Source: Haliea sp. (GTDB taxonomy: Bacteria; Pseudomonadota; Gammaproteobacteria; Pseudomonadales; Halieaceae). From it: DNA of 64,000 nucleotides. The translations under genes and the position numbers were made by a program. Below, in pieces: positions 27,713-36,900 of this stretch; position 1 is the first letter of the stretch; every line of letters begins with the position of its first letter. The stretch lies in contig JADJAL010000010.1 of the NCBI GenBank assembly GCA_016704305.1, positions 114,786-178,785 on the forward strand, written 5' to 3'. A model generated the notes under the pieces. That model was not told the DNA's origin and did no database searches. It was given only the letters and a program-made list of their open reading frames with translations.

Positions 27713-29200
27713 ATGGAACTGTCGGTTATTTACAGCAGGGCGCTGGCTGGCATTGAAGCCCCGCTGGTGCAAGTGGAGACCCACCTGTCGAATGGGCTGC
27801 CGGCCTTTCACATTGTGGGGCTGCCCGAAACTGCGGTTAGGGAGAGCAAGGATCGGGTTCGCTGCGCGATTCTCAATTCCCACTTTACCTTTCCCGACCG
27901 CCGCATCACCGTCAACCTCGCACCCGCTGATCTTCCGAAGGAGGGCGGGCGTTTCGACCTCCCCATTGCGCTTGGCATCCTGAGCGCCTCCGGGCAGTTA
28001 CCAGCGGACCATTTGCCGCGACACGAATTCCTGGGAGAACTTGCGCTCGATGGCAGCCTCAGGCCCGTGCCCGGTGTCGTTGCCGCTGCGGTGGCCGCCT
28101 GCCGCGCCGGACGTCAACTGGTCATCGCCACCAGCAGTGCCCCATTGGCTGCGCAGGTACCCGGGGCCGCAGTGATCGCCGCGCCCGATATCCTCACACT
28201 GTGCGCGCACCTCAACGGCAGCGAAACAATCTGCGCCACGCCGGCGAGCGCTTGCACAATCAACTACAACCACCCGGATTTGCGCGACGTGGTGGGACAG
28301 GAAGGTGCGCGGCGCGCGCTGGAAATTGCAGCCAGCGGTGGCCATAACCTGTTGTTGTGGGGTCCGCCCGGCACCGGGAAAACCCTGCTGGCAAGTCGTT
28401 TACCGGGTATCCTGCCGCCCCCGAACGCCGAGGAGATACTGCAGGGCCTGGCATTGCGCGATGTCCACGACTACTCGGCCAGGGAGCACTGCAACTTCCA
28501 GCGGCCGTTCCGCAATCCACACCACAGCGCCACGGCGGCGGCCCTGGTCGGCGGCGGCAGCCGCCCACGCCCCGGCGAGATCTCGCTCGCCCACGGCGGG
28601 GTGCTGTTTCTGGATGAACTGCCCGAGTTCAGCCGCCGCTGCCTGGAAGTCTTGAGGGAGCCCATGGAATCCGGTGAGATCACCCTGTGCCGCGCCAGTC
28701 ACCGAATCACCTATCCGGCGCGTTTCCAGTTGGTCGCCGCGATGAATCCCTGCCCCTGTGGTTACTGGGGCGATGCGGAGCACCCCTGTCGTTGCACGCC
28801 CGACCAGATTCAGCGCTATCGCGCACGGGTGTCCGGCCCACTGCTGGACCGCATAGACCTCCACGTACAGGTCAATCGACTACCCCCGGGTGATTTACTC
28901 ACCCCCGGCCACAGCGGAGAGTGCACCGCTACCGTGCAGGCCCGGGTCGAGCGCAGCCGGTCACGCCAGCAACAGCGCCAGGGCTGTCCCAACGCGCAGC
29001 TGTCACCAGAGCAGTTAGCAAGTACTTGCACTCTCGGAGAACCAGAGAAACAGTGCCTTGAGTCGGCGGCCAGGCGGATGCAACTGTCCGGCAGGGGGCT
29101 GCACCGGACCCTGCGCGTGGCACGCACCATTGCGGATCTCGACGACTGCGAAACGCTGGGCATTGCCCACCTCAGCGAAGCGCTTGCCTATCGCGGCTGA
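27713..29200 (+). CDS. comM: ComM / YifB AAA+ helicase (Mg chelatase-like)
   Basis: The 495-residue protein has an N-terminal Lon-type domain (VETHLSNGLPAFHIVGLPETAV), an AAA+ domain with Walker A GPPGTGKTLL near residue 217 and Walker B LFLDELPEF near residue 300, and a C-terminal Mg-chelatase lid with a zinc-like CPCGY...PCRC cluster. ComM is a hexameric helicase for branch migration in natural transformation. It follows ubiK, with the 12-bp repeats directly upstream. Confidence 0.94.
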   Translation: MELSVIYSRALAGIEAPLVQVETHLSNGLPAFHIVGLPETAVRESKDRVRCAILNSHFTFPDRRITVNLAPADLPKEGGRFDLPIALGILSASGQLPADHLPRHEFLGELALDGSLRPVPGVVAAAVAACRAGRQLVIATSSAPLAAQVPGAAVIAAPDILTLCAHLNGSETICATPASACTINYNHPDLRDVVGQEGARRALEIAASGGHNLLLWGPPGTGKTLLASRLPGILPPPNAEEILQGLALRDVHDYSAREHCNFQRPFRNPHHSATAAALVGGGSRPRPGEISLAHGGVLFLDELPEFSRRCLEVLREPMESGEITLCRASHRITYPARFQLVAAMNPCPCGYWGDAEHPCRCTPDQIQRYRARVSGPLLDRIDLHVQVNRLPPGDLLTPGHSGECTATVQARVERSRSRQQQRQGCPNAQLSPEQLASTCTLGEPEKQCLESAARRMQLSGRGLHRTLRVARTIADLDDCETLGIAHLSEALAYRG

Positions 29201-29259
29201 CGACTCACCCGTGCGACCATGCGCCCGTTTCCGGTCTTTCCAGCATGCGGGTCCAGGCA

Positions 29260-29294
29260 GCGCGATATCGCACCACTTTGGTGCGATATCGCGC
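29260..29294. other. Perfect 16-bp inverted repeat between comM and the guanidine riboswitch
   Basis: Arms 29260-29275 and 29279-29294 are exact inverted copies (GCGCGATATCGCACCA and its complement) around a 3-nt CTT loop. Each arm holds the 10-bp palindrome GCGATATCGC. There is no T-run on either side, so it is not a typical terminator. It could be an operator for a dimeric repressor binding twice, or an RNA 3' end structure for comM. The rest of this 432-bp gap holds only the riboswitch leader. Confidence 0.75.
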
Positions 29295-29460
29295 CCTAAA
29301 ACGGTATCTTCCAACCTGGTTTTACCGTCGATCACGCGGCGGACCGCTCCTACCCCTGTAAATCATGGCGTTTCGACTGATTGGCATAGTGCTTGCTTTT
29401 CTGAACCCAGTGCTTGAGGTCCTTTGTTGAGAAACCGGGGGCAGGAACACAAACCCAATA

Positions 29461-29576
29461 GATATCTAGGGTTCCGATCGCAACAGCTTTCCTTTGGCTC
29501 GCGCGATGACTGGACCGAGAGTTATCGACCTCCTCTGACAAGGGGGTTACACGGAGGGATAAAAGCCCGGGAGATC
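29461..29576 (+). promoter_or_regulatory. Guanidine-I (ykkC) riboswitch
   Basis: The plus strand has the conserved ykkC blocks in order: CTAGGGTTCCG, CTGGACCGAGAG, ACACGGAGGGATAAAAG and CCCGGGAGA. The last two are the most diagnostic part of the class. The 3' side of the closing helix (CGGGAGATC, 29568-29576) can instead pair with GATCTCTCG at 29587-29595, giving mutually exclusive structures that could form the switch. No T-run follows, so the output could be translational or Rho-linked. It lies 57 bp upstream of the transporter ATG and shows that the following operon responds to guanidine rather than urea. Confidence 0.9.
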
Positions 29577-29632
29577 GCGTTAGCCGGATCTCTCGCGCGC
29601 CCAACCACTGTGCAACTCTCTGGAGGAGTCTC

Positions 29633-30625
29633 ATGAAGAAAATCATATCGTTCAGGCAACTGGTCAAATCCGCCGCAGCGACGCTCGCCACCGCTGTGTT
29701 CAGCCTCGCGGCACAGGCGGCCGAGCCGCTGAAAATCGGCTACAGCGACTGGCCCGGCTGGGTGGCCTGGGAAGTCGCAATTGAAAAAGGATGGTTCAAG
29801 GAAGCGGGCGTCGACGTAGAGTTTGAGTGGTTCGACTACGTGGCTTCCATGGACGCGTTTGCCGCCGGCAAACTGGACGCCGTCGCGATGACCAATGGCG
29901 ATGCGTTGGTGACCGGCGCTTCAGGCGCCCAGAGTGTCATGATCATCGTCAATGACTACAGCAACGGCAATGACATGATCGTGGCCCGTTCCGGCATCAC
30001 CTCGGTTACAGAACTCAAGGGGAAAACCATCGGCGTCGAAGTTGGCTTTGTGGGCCACCTGCTGCTGCTGAATGCCCTGGAAGAAGCCGGCTTGTCCGAA
30101 AGCGACGTCACACTGGTGAATGTTCCCACCAATGAAACGCCACAGGTGCTGGCCTCCGGCGATGTCGACGCCATTGTCGCCTGGCAGCCGAACTCAGGGC
30201 AGGCTCTGAGCCAATTGCCCGGTTCCACCGCGGTGTCCACATCCAGGGATGCGCCAGGCTTGATCTATGATGTGCTGGCTGTCAGCCCCGCATCGCTTTC
30301 AAGCCGCAAAGCGGACTGGGAAAAAGTCGCCCAGGTCTGGTACCGAGCGGTCGACTACATCTATGACGAAAAAACCCAGGCGGACGCACTGTCTATCATG
30401 GCCGCCCGTGTTGGCGTTCCTGCGGACCAGTACAAGGTGATCCTGGATGGCACCAAAATCCTCAGCCTCGAAGAAGCGAAAGCGGTGTTGCAGAAGGGCG
30501 ACGGAATGGATTCCCTGTATGGTTCGAGCAAGGTCGCCGACGACTTCAACGTGAAGTATGAGGTGTATGCCGAGCCGCAGGCCATCGAATCCTATATCGA
30601 CCCTTCCATCACTTTGGGTTTGTAG
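29633..30625 (+). CDS. ABC transporter substrate-binding protein, probable guanidine importer
   Basis: The 330-residue protein is of the NMT1/TauA/SsuA type with a signal peptide ending at AAQAA. The mature start is EPLKIGYSDWPGWVAWEVAIEKGWF. It is first in a ykkC-controlled operon with a permease and ATPase, so guanidine, or a related cation, is the likely ligand; this is inference. A GGAGGA ribosome-binding site sits 9 bp before the ATG. It is followed by a GC hairpin in the spacer to the permease gene. Confidence 0.85.
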   Translation: MKKIISFRQLVKSAAATLATAVFSLAAQAAEPLKIGYSDWPGWVAWEVAIEKGWFKEAGVDVEFEWFDYVASMDAFAAGKLDAVAMTNGDALVTGASGAQSVMIIVNDYSNGNDMIVARSGITSVTELKGKTIGVEVGFVGHLLLLNALEEAGLSESDVTLVNVPTNETPQVLASGDVDAIVAWQPNSGQALSQLPGSTAVSTSRDAPGLIYDVLAVSPASLSSRKADWEKVAQVWYRAVDYIYDEKTQADALSIMAARVGVPADQYKVILDGTKILSLEEAKAVLQKGDGMDSLYGSSKVADDFNVKYEVYAEPQAIESYIDPSITLGL

Positions 30626-30643
30626 GCGCACACCATCACGCCA

Positions 30644-30661
30644 GCCCCGCGCAAGCGGGGC
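30644..30661 (+). other. Intercistronic stem-loop after the substrate-binding protein gene
   Basis: A 7-bp GC stem (GCCCCGC/GCGGGGC) with a GCAA tetraloop lies in the 61-bp spacer. There is no following T-run. Such hairpins often protect the upstream message, raising the binding protein over the membrane parts; this is a fair inference here. Confidence 0.65.
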
Positions 30662-30686
30662 AAACTGACTGTAGAAGGGCCAATAC

Positions 30687-31655
30687 ATGTCGCGAGCAAC
30701 GCGGTGGTTTGCCGTCCGGCAAGCCCTGTCCAAAAAGCAGGTCACAACACTGACCGTATTGTCATTCCTTTTGCCAATACTGCTGTGGTCGCTGGTCAGC
30801 TATGTGCCCTTCCTGTGGCATCCCAAGGTCGAGATCATGGAACCGGGCTCCATCGCCTGGTTCAAGCCGGGGATGTTGGTAGACCGCGCCGATTTCACTG
30901 AACAGGAGCAACTGGCCACCGAACAACAGGCCGCCCTGCCAACGGGTGTGCGGTCGAACCCGATCTATCTGCCGGCGCCGCACGAGGTGGCGATGGCGTT
31001 CTATTTCGCATTCACGACGGAACCCACGCGCAGCAGCGAGCAGTGGCTGCACGAAAGCCTGTGGCACAGCATCCAGATCATCTTCTGGGGATTCACGCTG
31101 TCGTCGCTGCTGGGTGTGCCTATCGGCGTGCTGTGCGGCACCTACGTCGCGATCTCCAAACTGCACGAACCGTTTATCGAGTTCTTCCGTTATCTGCCCG
31201 CGCCGGCGTTCGGGGCGCTGGCCGTCGCGATACTGGGCATACACGATGGCCCGAAGATCGCCATTATTTTTATCGGCACGTTTTTCCAGCAGGTGCTGAT
31301 CATCGCCAACACCACGCGCAAGTTGGACGTTGCGCTGCTGGAAGCCGCGTTGACGCTGGGCGCAAAAAGATTCCAGTTGCTGTTTCGCGTGGTGATACCC
31401 GGCATCCTGCCGGATCTCTACCGCGACCAGCGCATCCTGCTGGGTTGGGCCTGGACCTACCTGATTGTCGCTGAGTTGATCGGCACCAGTTCCGGTATCA
31501 CCTGGTTCATCACGCAACAGGCGCGCTACAAGAACTTCGACAACGTCTACGCGGCAATCATCATGATCGGCATCATTGGCGTGGTGTCGGACCTGCTGCT
31601 GGCCAGGCTGGGCAAGCGCTTGTTCCCCTGGGAAAAAGAACAGGTGAAGGTGTGA
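30687..31655 (+). CDS. ABC transporter permease (TauC/SsuC type)
   Basis: The protein is 322 residues with about six membrane segments, the first near residues 20-45 (TLTVLSFLLPILLWSLVSYVP). The EAA-type loop EAALTLGAKRFQLLFRVVIPG near residue 230 contacts the ATPase. The N-terminal loop between the first two segments is longer than in TauC. It lies between the binding protein and ATPase genes and is part of the guanidine operon. Confidence 0.9.
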   Translation: MSRATRWFAVRQALSKKQVTTLTVLSFLLPILLWSLVSYVPFLWHPKVEIMEPGSIAWFKPGMLVDRADFTEQEQLATEQQAALPTGVRSNPIYLPAPHEVAMAFYFAFTTEPTRSSEQWLHESLWHSIQIIFWGFTLSSLLGVPIGVLCGTYVAISKLHEPFIEFFRYLPAPAFGALAVAILGIHDGPKIAIIFIGTFFQQVLIIANTTRKLDVALLEAALTLGAKRFQLLFRVVIPGILPDLYRDQRILLGWAWTYLIVAELIGTSSGITWFITQQARYKNFDNVYAAIIMIGIIGVVSDLLLARLGKRLFPWEKEQVKV

Positions 31656-31659
31656 CGCC

Positions 31660-32568
31660 ATGACACAAATAGAGCTACCGAGTTACCTCGAGCAAAGTGC
31701 GCCGGTACGCGCACGCTTCGACAAGCTGAAACAGCGCGAGGTCATTCTCGAGGTCAAGCACCTCGGCAAGCAATTCAATTCGCAACAGGGGCTGGTAACC
31801 GCGCTCAAGGATATCAACTTCAAAACCCACCGCCGCGAATTCGTATGCGTGATCGGGCCATCCGGTTGCGGCAAATCCACACTGATCCGCATTCTCGCCG
31901 GGCTGGAATCACCCAGCAGTGGCCAGGTGTTGCTCGACAACAAGCCGGTGTTCGACCCCGGTCCCGACCGCGGCATGGTGTTCCAGGGCTACACGCTGTT
32001 TCCCTGGCTCAGCGTCAAACACAACGTGATGTTCGGCCTGGAAATGCAGGGGTTCACCAAAGCCACGGCGGAAAGCGAGGCGATGAACTGGATCGAGCTG
32101 GTTGGCCTCGACCGGTTTGCGGACGCCTATCCCCATCAGTTGTCCGGCGGCATGAAGCAGCGCGTCGCGATTGCCCGCGCACTGGCGAACAAGCCCAGGA
32201 TACTGCTGATGGATGAACCGTTTGGCGCACTGGACGCGCAAACGCGCAGCAAGATGCAGGAAAACCTGATCGAGATCTGGCGCAATATCGACATCACGAT
32301 TCTGTTCATCACCCACGACCTGGACGAAGCCATTTACCTCGCCGATCGCATCCTGGTGCTGAAGGCAAACCCGGGCGAGGTGGAGGAACTGATCGAGGTG
32401 TCCGTGCCACGCCCCAGGCACTCCGGCCAGTTCATTTCGCCGGAGTTTCTCGCCACGAAGAAACGCCTGGAAGAATTGATCCATCCGCCGACGACGGATG
32501 ATGACGCAGACGGGTTGCACATGATCCGCATGGCGCATGTTGGCGATGACGTCGAGGTTATGGAATAA
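31660..32568 (+). CDS. ABC transporter ATP-binding protein (TauB/SsuB type)
   Basis: The 302-residue protein has Walker A GPSGCGKST near residue 65, the Q-loop VFQGYTLFPW, signature LSGGMKQRVAIARAL near residue 160 and Walker B ILLMDEPFGALD. It powers the importer with the two genes upstream. The gap to the permease is 4 bp. A C-terminal extension of about 40 residues beyond the nucleotide-binding fold is longer than in TauB. Confidence 0.93.
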   Translation: MTQIELPSYLEQSAPVRARFDKLKQREVILEVKHLGKQFNSQQGLVTALKDINFKTHRREFVCVIGPSGCGKSTLIRILAGLESPSSGQVLLDNKPVFDPGPDRGMVFQGYTLFPWLSVKHNVMFGLEMQGFTKATAESEAMNWIELVGLDRFADAYPHQLSGGMKQRVAIARALANKPRILLMDEPFGALDAQTRSKMQENLIEIWRNIDITILFITHDLDEAIYLADRILVLKANPGEVEELIEVSVPRPRHSGQFISPEFLATKKRLEELIHPPTTDDDADGLHMIRMAHVGDDVEVME

Positions 32569-32771
32569 TGCCCGCACTTTTTTTCACCCGCCGCCGGGAC
32601 GTCCCGACAGGCGTACTTCAATCGGGACGGCCCGCGGTACAGTGCCATGCTGTGGCTCACGCGTCCTGATGCTTTAACACCGTATTTCCGTGCTGCTCGG
32701 CGAATTCCCGCTGGCCCATGCACACACCTTCCCCGCGCTTCGAACGCCCCTCAATCGAGTGGAGGCACACC

Positions 32772-33494
32772 ATGAGCAACACCGTTCACTTCCAGGACAC
32801 GATACCCGGAGGCAGTCACTGGTCGATGGTGATCAGGAAGGGCCTGACCCTGCGCCTGATCGACAAGGAGGGCGGCGCCAACGTCGGCATGCTGTTCTAT
32901 AACCCGGCGAATTTGCTGGAACGCTACAACGCGCCGGATACGCTGAAGTGCCAGCACACCTTCAAGCTGACAGCCGGCAACTGCCTCTATTCCGACATGG
33001 GCCGCGTGTTCTGCTCCATCGTCGAGGATACCGCCGGTTGGCACGACACCGTATGCGGCAGTACCACCAAGGCCATCGTCGCGCGGAAGTGGGGAGAGCG
33101 GGACTACCAGCAGTACCGCAATGACTGGTACCTGAACGGCTACGATTCCTTTCTGGTGGAAGTCGCCAAATACGGCCTGGGAAAGAAGGATCTCGCGGCG
33201 AATCTCAACCTGTTCAGCAAAGTGGTGGTGGATGACAGTGGTGCGCTGCGTTTCGATGCGAGCGCGGCACAAGCGGGCAGTTACATCGACCTGCGTTTTG
33301 AAATGGATACGCTGGTCGTATTCCATACCTGTCCGCACCCGTTGAATCCGGCGCCGGAATACCCCAAAAAGCCGGTCAGCTTCCATATTCGTACGAGTGA
33401 CGCGCTGGCTGCCGACGACCTCTGCAGGAACCACTGCGCCGAAAACCAGCGCGGCTTCATGAATACTGAACTCTACACGCTGGGCCGCGCCTGA
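32772..33494 (+). CDS. DUF1989 protein, carboxyguanidine deiminase subunit (UAAP2-type)
   Basis: The product is 240 residues, full length for this family. It carries HWSMVIRKGLTLRLID near the start, GWHDTVCGS, and the Cys-containing CPHPLNPAPEYP near residue 195. These were called urea carboxylase-associated proteins. In guanidine operons the two DUF1989 subunits (CgdA/CgdB) deiminate carboxyguanidine to allophanate. It is followed within 20 bp by its truncated partner. The start ATG at 32772 has GGAGG 5-10 bp upstream. Which subunit it is cannot be settled from sequence alone. Confidence 0.85.
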   Translation: MSNTVHFQDTIPGGSHWSMVIRKGLTLRLIDKEGGANVGMLFYNPANLLERYNAPDTLKCQHTFKLTAGNCLYSDMGRVFCSIVEDTAGWHDTVCGSTTKAIVARKWGERDYQQYRNDWYLNGYDSFLVEVAKYGLGKKDLAANLNLFSKVVVDDSGALRFDASAAQAGSYIDLRFEMDTLVVFHTCPHPLNPAPEYPKKPVSFHIRTSDALAADDLCRNHCAENQRGFMNTELYTLGRA

Positions 33495-33514
33495 GCGCCG
33501 GCCCGCAGGGCAAT

Positions 33515-33943
33515 GTGTACCTCACTGCCGGTACGGTGCTGCTCAGCAACGAGGGCAATCCCATGCTGGAAATCGTCGCCGATACCTGCGGGCGCCACGA
33601 TACGCTGGGCGGCGCCTGCGCCACGGAATCCAACACCGTGCGCTATGCGCTTCAGAAACGCTGCATGCATGCCTGCCGCGATTCCTGGTTGCTCGCGGTG
33701 GCCGAGCACGAGGAATTCGGCATGAGCAAGCGCGACATCACGCACAACATTAATTTTTTCATGAACGTGCCGGTGACGCCGGAGGGCTGCCTGCGTTTCG
33801 CCGATGGCATCAGTGACGCCGGCAAGTATGTGGAGTTGACTGCGAAGATGGATGTCCTCGTGCTGATTTCCAACTGCCCGCAGTTGAACAATCCCTGCAA
33901 CGCCTACAACCCCACGCCGATTGAAATACTGATCTGGAATTAA
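33515..33943 (+). pseudogene. Second DUF1989 subunit, N-terminally truncated
   Basis: The frame gives only 142 residues of a family normally near 210-215. It begins inside the conserved core (GNVYLTAGTVLLSNEGN), then keeps CGRHDTLGGAC, INFFMNVPVTPEG and CPQLNNPCNAYNPTP to the normal C-terminus. About 70 N-terminal residues, including the WSMV-type strand and ERYS segment, are absent, and the frame stops 45 bp upstream. The upstream gene ends 20 bp before, so a deletion of about 210 bp seems to have removed the 5' part. A shortened product from GTG 33515 is possible, but its stability is doubtful. Confidence 0.7.
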
Positions 33944-33968
33944 CCGCGAGCATTTTGGAATCAGCACT

Positions 33969-36900
33969 ATGTTTAGCAAGGTACTCATTGCCTATCGCGG
34001 CGCCATCGCCACGCGCATCATCCGCACCCTGCGGCAACTCGGAATCGAGTCCGTCGCCGTGTACAACGAAGTGGACGCGCAGTCACTGCATGTGCAACGC
34101 GCCGACAGCGCGATCAGTCTCGGCGCTGGCTCGGCGGCAGACACCTACCTGGATATCGACAAGGTGCTGCAGGCAGCGCTCGACTGTGGCGCCCAGGCGA
34201 TTCACCCCGGTTACGGCTTTTTGAGTGAGAACACCGCGTTCGTCGCGCGCTGCGAGGCGGCGGGACTGGTGTTCATCGGCCCCACCTCGGCGCAGATGGA
34301 GCTGTTCGGCCTGAAGCACCAGGCGCGCGACGCGGCCGCGCAAGCGGGTGTGCCGCTGGTGCCCGGCTCGCCTCTGTTGCAGACCCTGGATGACGCCATC
34401 CAGTGGGCACAGGACGTGGGCTACCCGGTGATGTTGAAAAGCACGGCGGGCGGTGGCGGCATCGGCATGCAGGTGTGCGCCGATGCCGGGGTACTGCGCT
34501 CGGCCTGGGACAGCGTCAAACGCCTCGGTGCGAACTACTTCGCCAACGACGGCGTGTTCCTGGAAAAATACGTCGCCAACGCCCGCCATATCGAGGTGCA
34601 GATTTTTGGCGACGGCAGCGGCAAGGCCATCGCACTGGGCGAGCGCGATTGCTCCGCGCAACGGCGCAACCAGAAAGTAGTCGAGGAGACGCCCGCACCC
34701 AATCTGCCGGAAGCTGCGCGACAGAATCTGCATGCCACCGCCGAGCGCCTCATGGCGTCGGTCAATTATCGTAATGCCGGCACGGTGGAATTCATCTACG
34801 ACGCGGACACCGCGCAGTTTTACTTTCTGGAAGTGAACACGCGCCTGCAGGTCGAGCACGGCGTCACTGAAGAGGTGTGGGGAGTTGACCTGGTGCAGTG
34901 GATGCTACAGCAGGCGGCGGGTGAACTGGCAGACCTGCAGGCGTTGAAGGCAGCATTGTCGCCGCGCGGCCACGCGCTACAGGTGCGTGTTTATGCCGAG
35001 GACCCGGCGCAGGATTTTCGTCCGTCGGCGGGACTGCTGTCTTATGTGCACTGGCCGCAAGCGGCAGGTTTGGGCATCGATCACTGGATCGAATCCGGCA
35101 TCGAGGTGCCGACGCTGTTCGACCCGATGCTCGCCAAGGTCATAGTGCATGCCGCTGATCGCGACGCCGCCCTCGCGCAATTGTCACAGGCGCTGGCCGG
35201 CAGCGAGATTTATGGCATCGAGACCAATCTCGCTTATCTGCAGGCGCTGCTGCAAAGCACTACCTGCCGGCGCGGCGAACTGCTGACGCGCAGTCTCGCC
35301 GAGTTCGATTTTACGCCGGACACGGTGCAGGTGCTGGTCGCGGGTACCCAAACCACGATGCAGGATTATCCGGGACGAGTCGGTCTCTGGCATGTCGGCG
35401 TGCCGCCCTCGGGCCCGATGGATTCGCTGTCCTTGCGCCTCGCCAATCGCCTGCTGCACAACAGCGCGGATGCGGCGGCTCTGGAGGTCACGCTGAATGG
35501 GCCGACCCTGCGCTTCAATCGCGGTACACACATCGCACTGACGGGCGCAGTCCTCGAGGCCAGCCTGGACGGCGCCCCGCTGCCGCTGTATGCCGCGGTC
35601 GAGGTGCGCGCCGGGCAGGTGCTCAAGCTCGGCAAAGTCACAGGCGATGGCGCGCGCGCGTATCTGGCAGTGGCCGGTGGCTTCCAGTGCCCGGATTACC
35701 TCGGCTCTAAATCCACTTTCACGCTCGGGCAGTTTGGCGGCCACGTGGGGCGCGCGCTGCGCGTGGCCGATGTACTGCATCTGGCGCCACCGGCAATTCC
35801 GGGGAGCGCGCCACCGGAAGCGATTGCGCCAACGAGTTTGCGACTCACACTGCCACCCGCACTGCGGCCCGCTATCGGCAACGACTGGACGCTGCGCGTG
35901 ATTTACGGGCCGCACGGCGCACCGGACTTTTTTACCGACGCCGATATCGACACGTTTTTCCACACGCTGTGGGAAGTGCATTACAACTCCAGCCGCACTG
36001 GCGTGCGCCTGAAAGGTCCCAAACCGCAGTGGGCGCGAGAAACGGGCGGCGAGGCGGGCCTGCATCCCTCCAACATCCACGACAACGCCTATGCGTTTGG
36101 CACGGTCGATTTTACCGGCGACATGCCGGTGATCCTCGGGCCCGACGGTCCTTCGCTGGGCGGCTTCGTCTGCCCGGCGACGGTAATCTCGGCCGATCTG
36201 TGGAAACTCGGCCAACTGACAGCGGGCGCGACCGTACGCTTTGCACCGGTGACGCTGGAACAGGCGGTAGCGCTCGAGGCGCAGCAGTTGGCGAGCATCG
36301 CACAGCTGCAGGCCACGACAGCGCAAATTGACTCGCCCGGTGCTCTGCCCTCGCCCATTGTCTATCGCACTACCCTCACCGGCGACGACGTCATCTGCCG
36401 CCTCGCCGGCGATCACTTCCTGCTGATTGAACTGGGGCCGCTGGAGCTGGATATCGAGCGCCGCTTCAAGGTACACGCGCTGATGCTGTGGTTCGAGGCG
36501 CATGCGCTCCCGGGCATGCGCGAACTGACGCCCGGGATCCGCTCGCTGCAGATTCACTACGATTCGCAATGCGTGTCACTGGAGGAACTGCTGCGCCATG
36601 TCGAGCGCGCCACGCAGGCGCTGGTGCACAGCGAGGAATTTTCCGTGCCCTCGCGCATCGTGCACCTGCCGCTGAGCTGGGATGACGAGGCCTGCCGCCT
36701 GGCGATTGAGAAGTACATGCAATCGGTGCGCCCCGACGCACCGTGGTGCCCCAGCAACCTCGAGTTTATCCGCCGCATCAACGCCCTGGACGATATCAGT
36801 GCGGTGCGCGAGATTGTGTTTGCCGCATCCTACCTGGTGATGGGCCTGGGCGATGTCTACCTCGGCGCCCCGGTCGCCACGCCACTGGATCCGCGCCACC

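Noticed and set aside
27561..27983. 140-residue plus-strand ORF overlapping the ubiK stop and 270 bp of comM
   Set aside because: Most of it lies inside comM in another frame, and its N-terminal ERNY-like repeats simply reflect the 12-bp DNA repeat. Kept only as a note.
29260..29294. Intrinsic terminator of comM
   Set aside because: Stem is strong but no T-run follows on either strand; listed as an inverted repeat instead.
35184..36569. 461-residue antisense ORF inside the carboxylase gene
   Set aside because: Arginine- and glutamine-rich composition typical of GC-rich antisense shadow; the sense strand has clear KipA/KipI domains.
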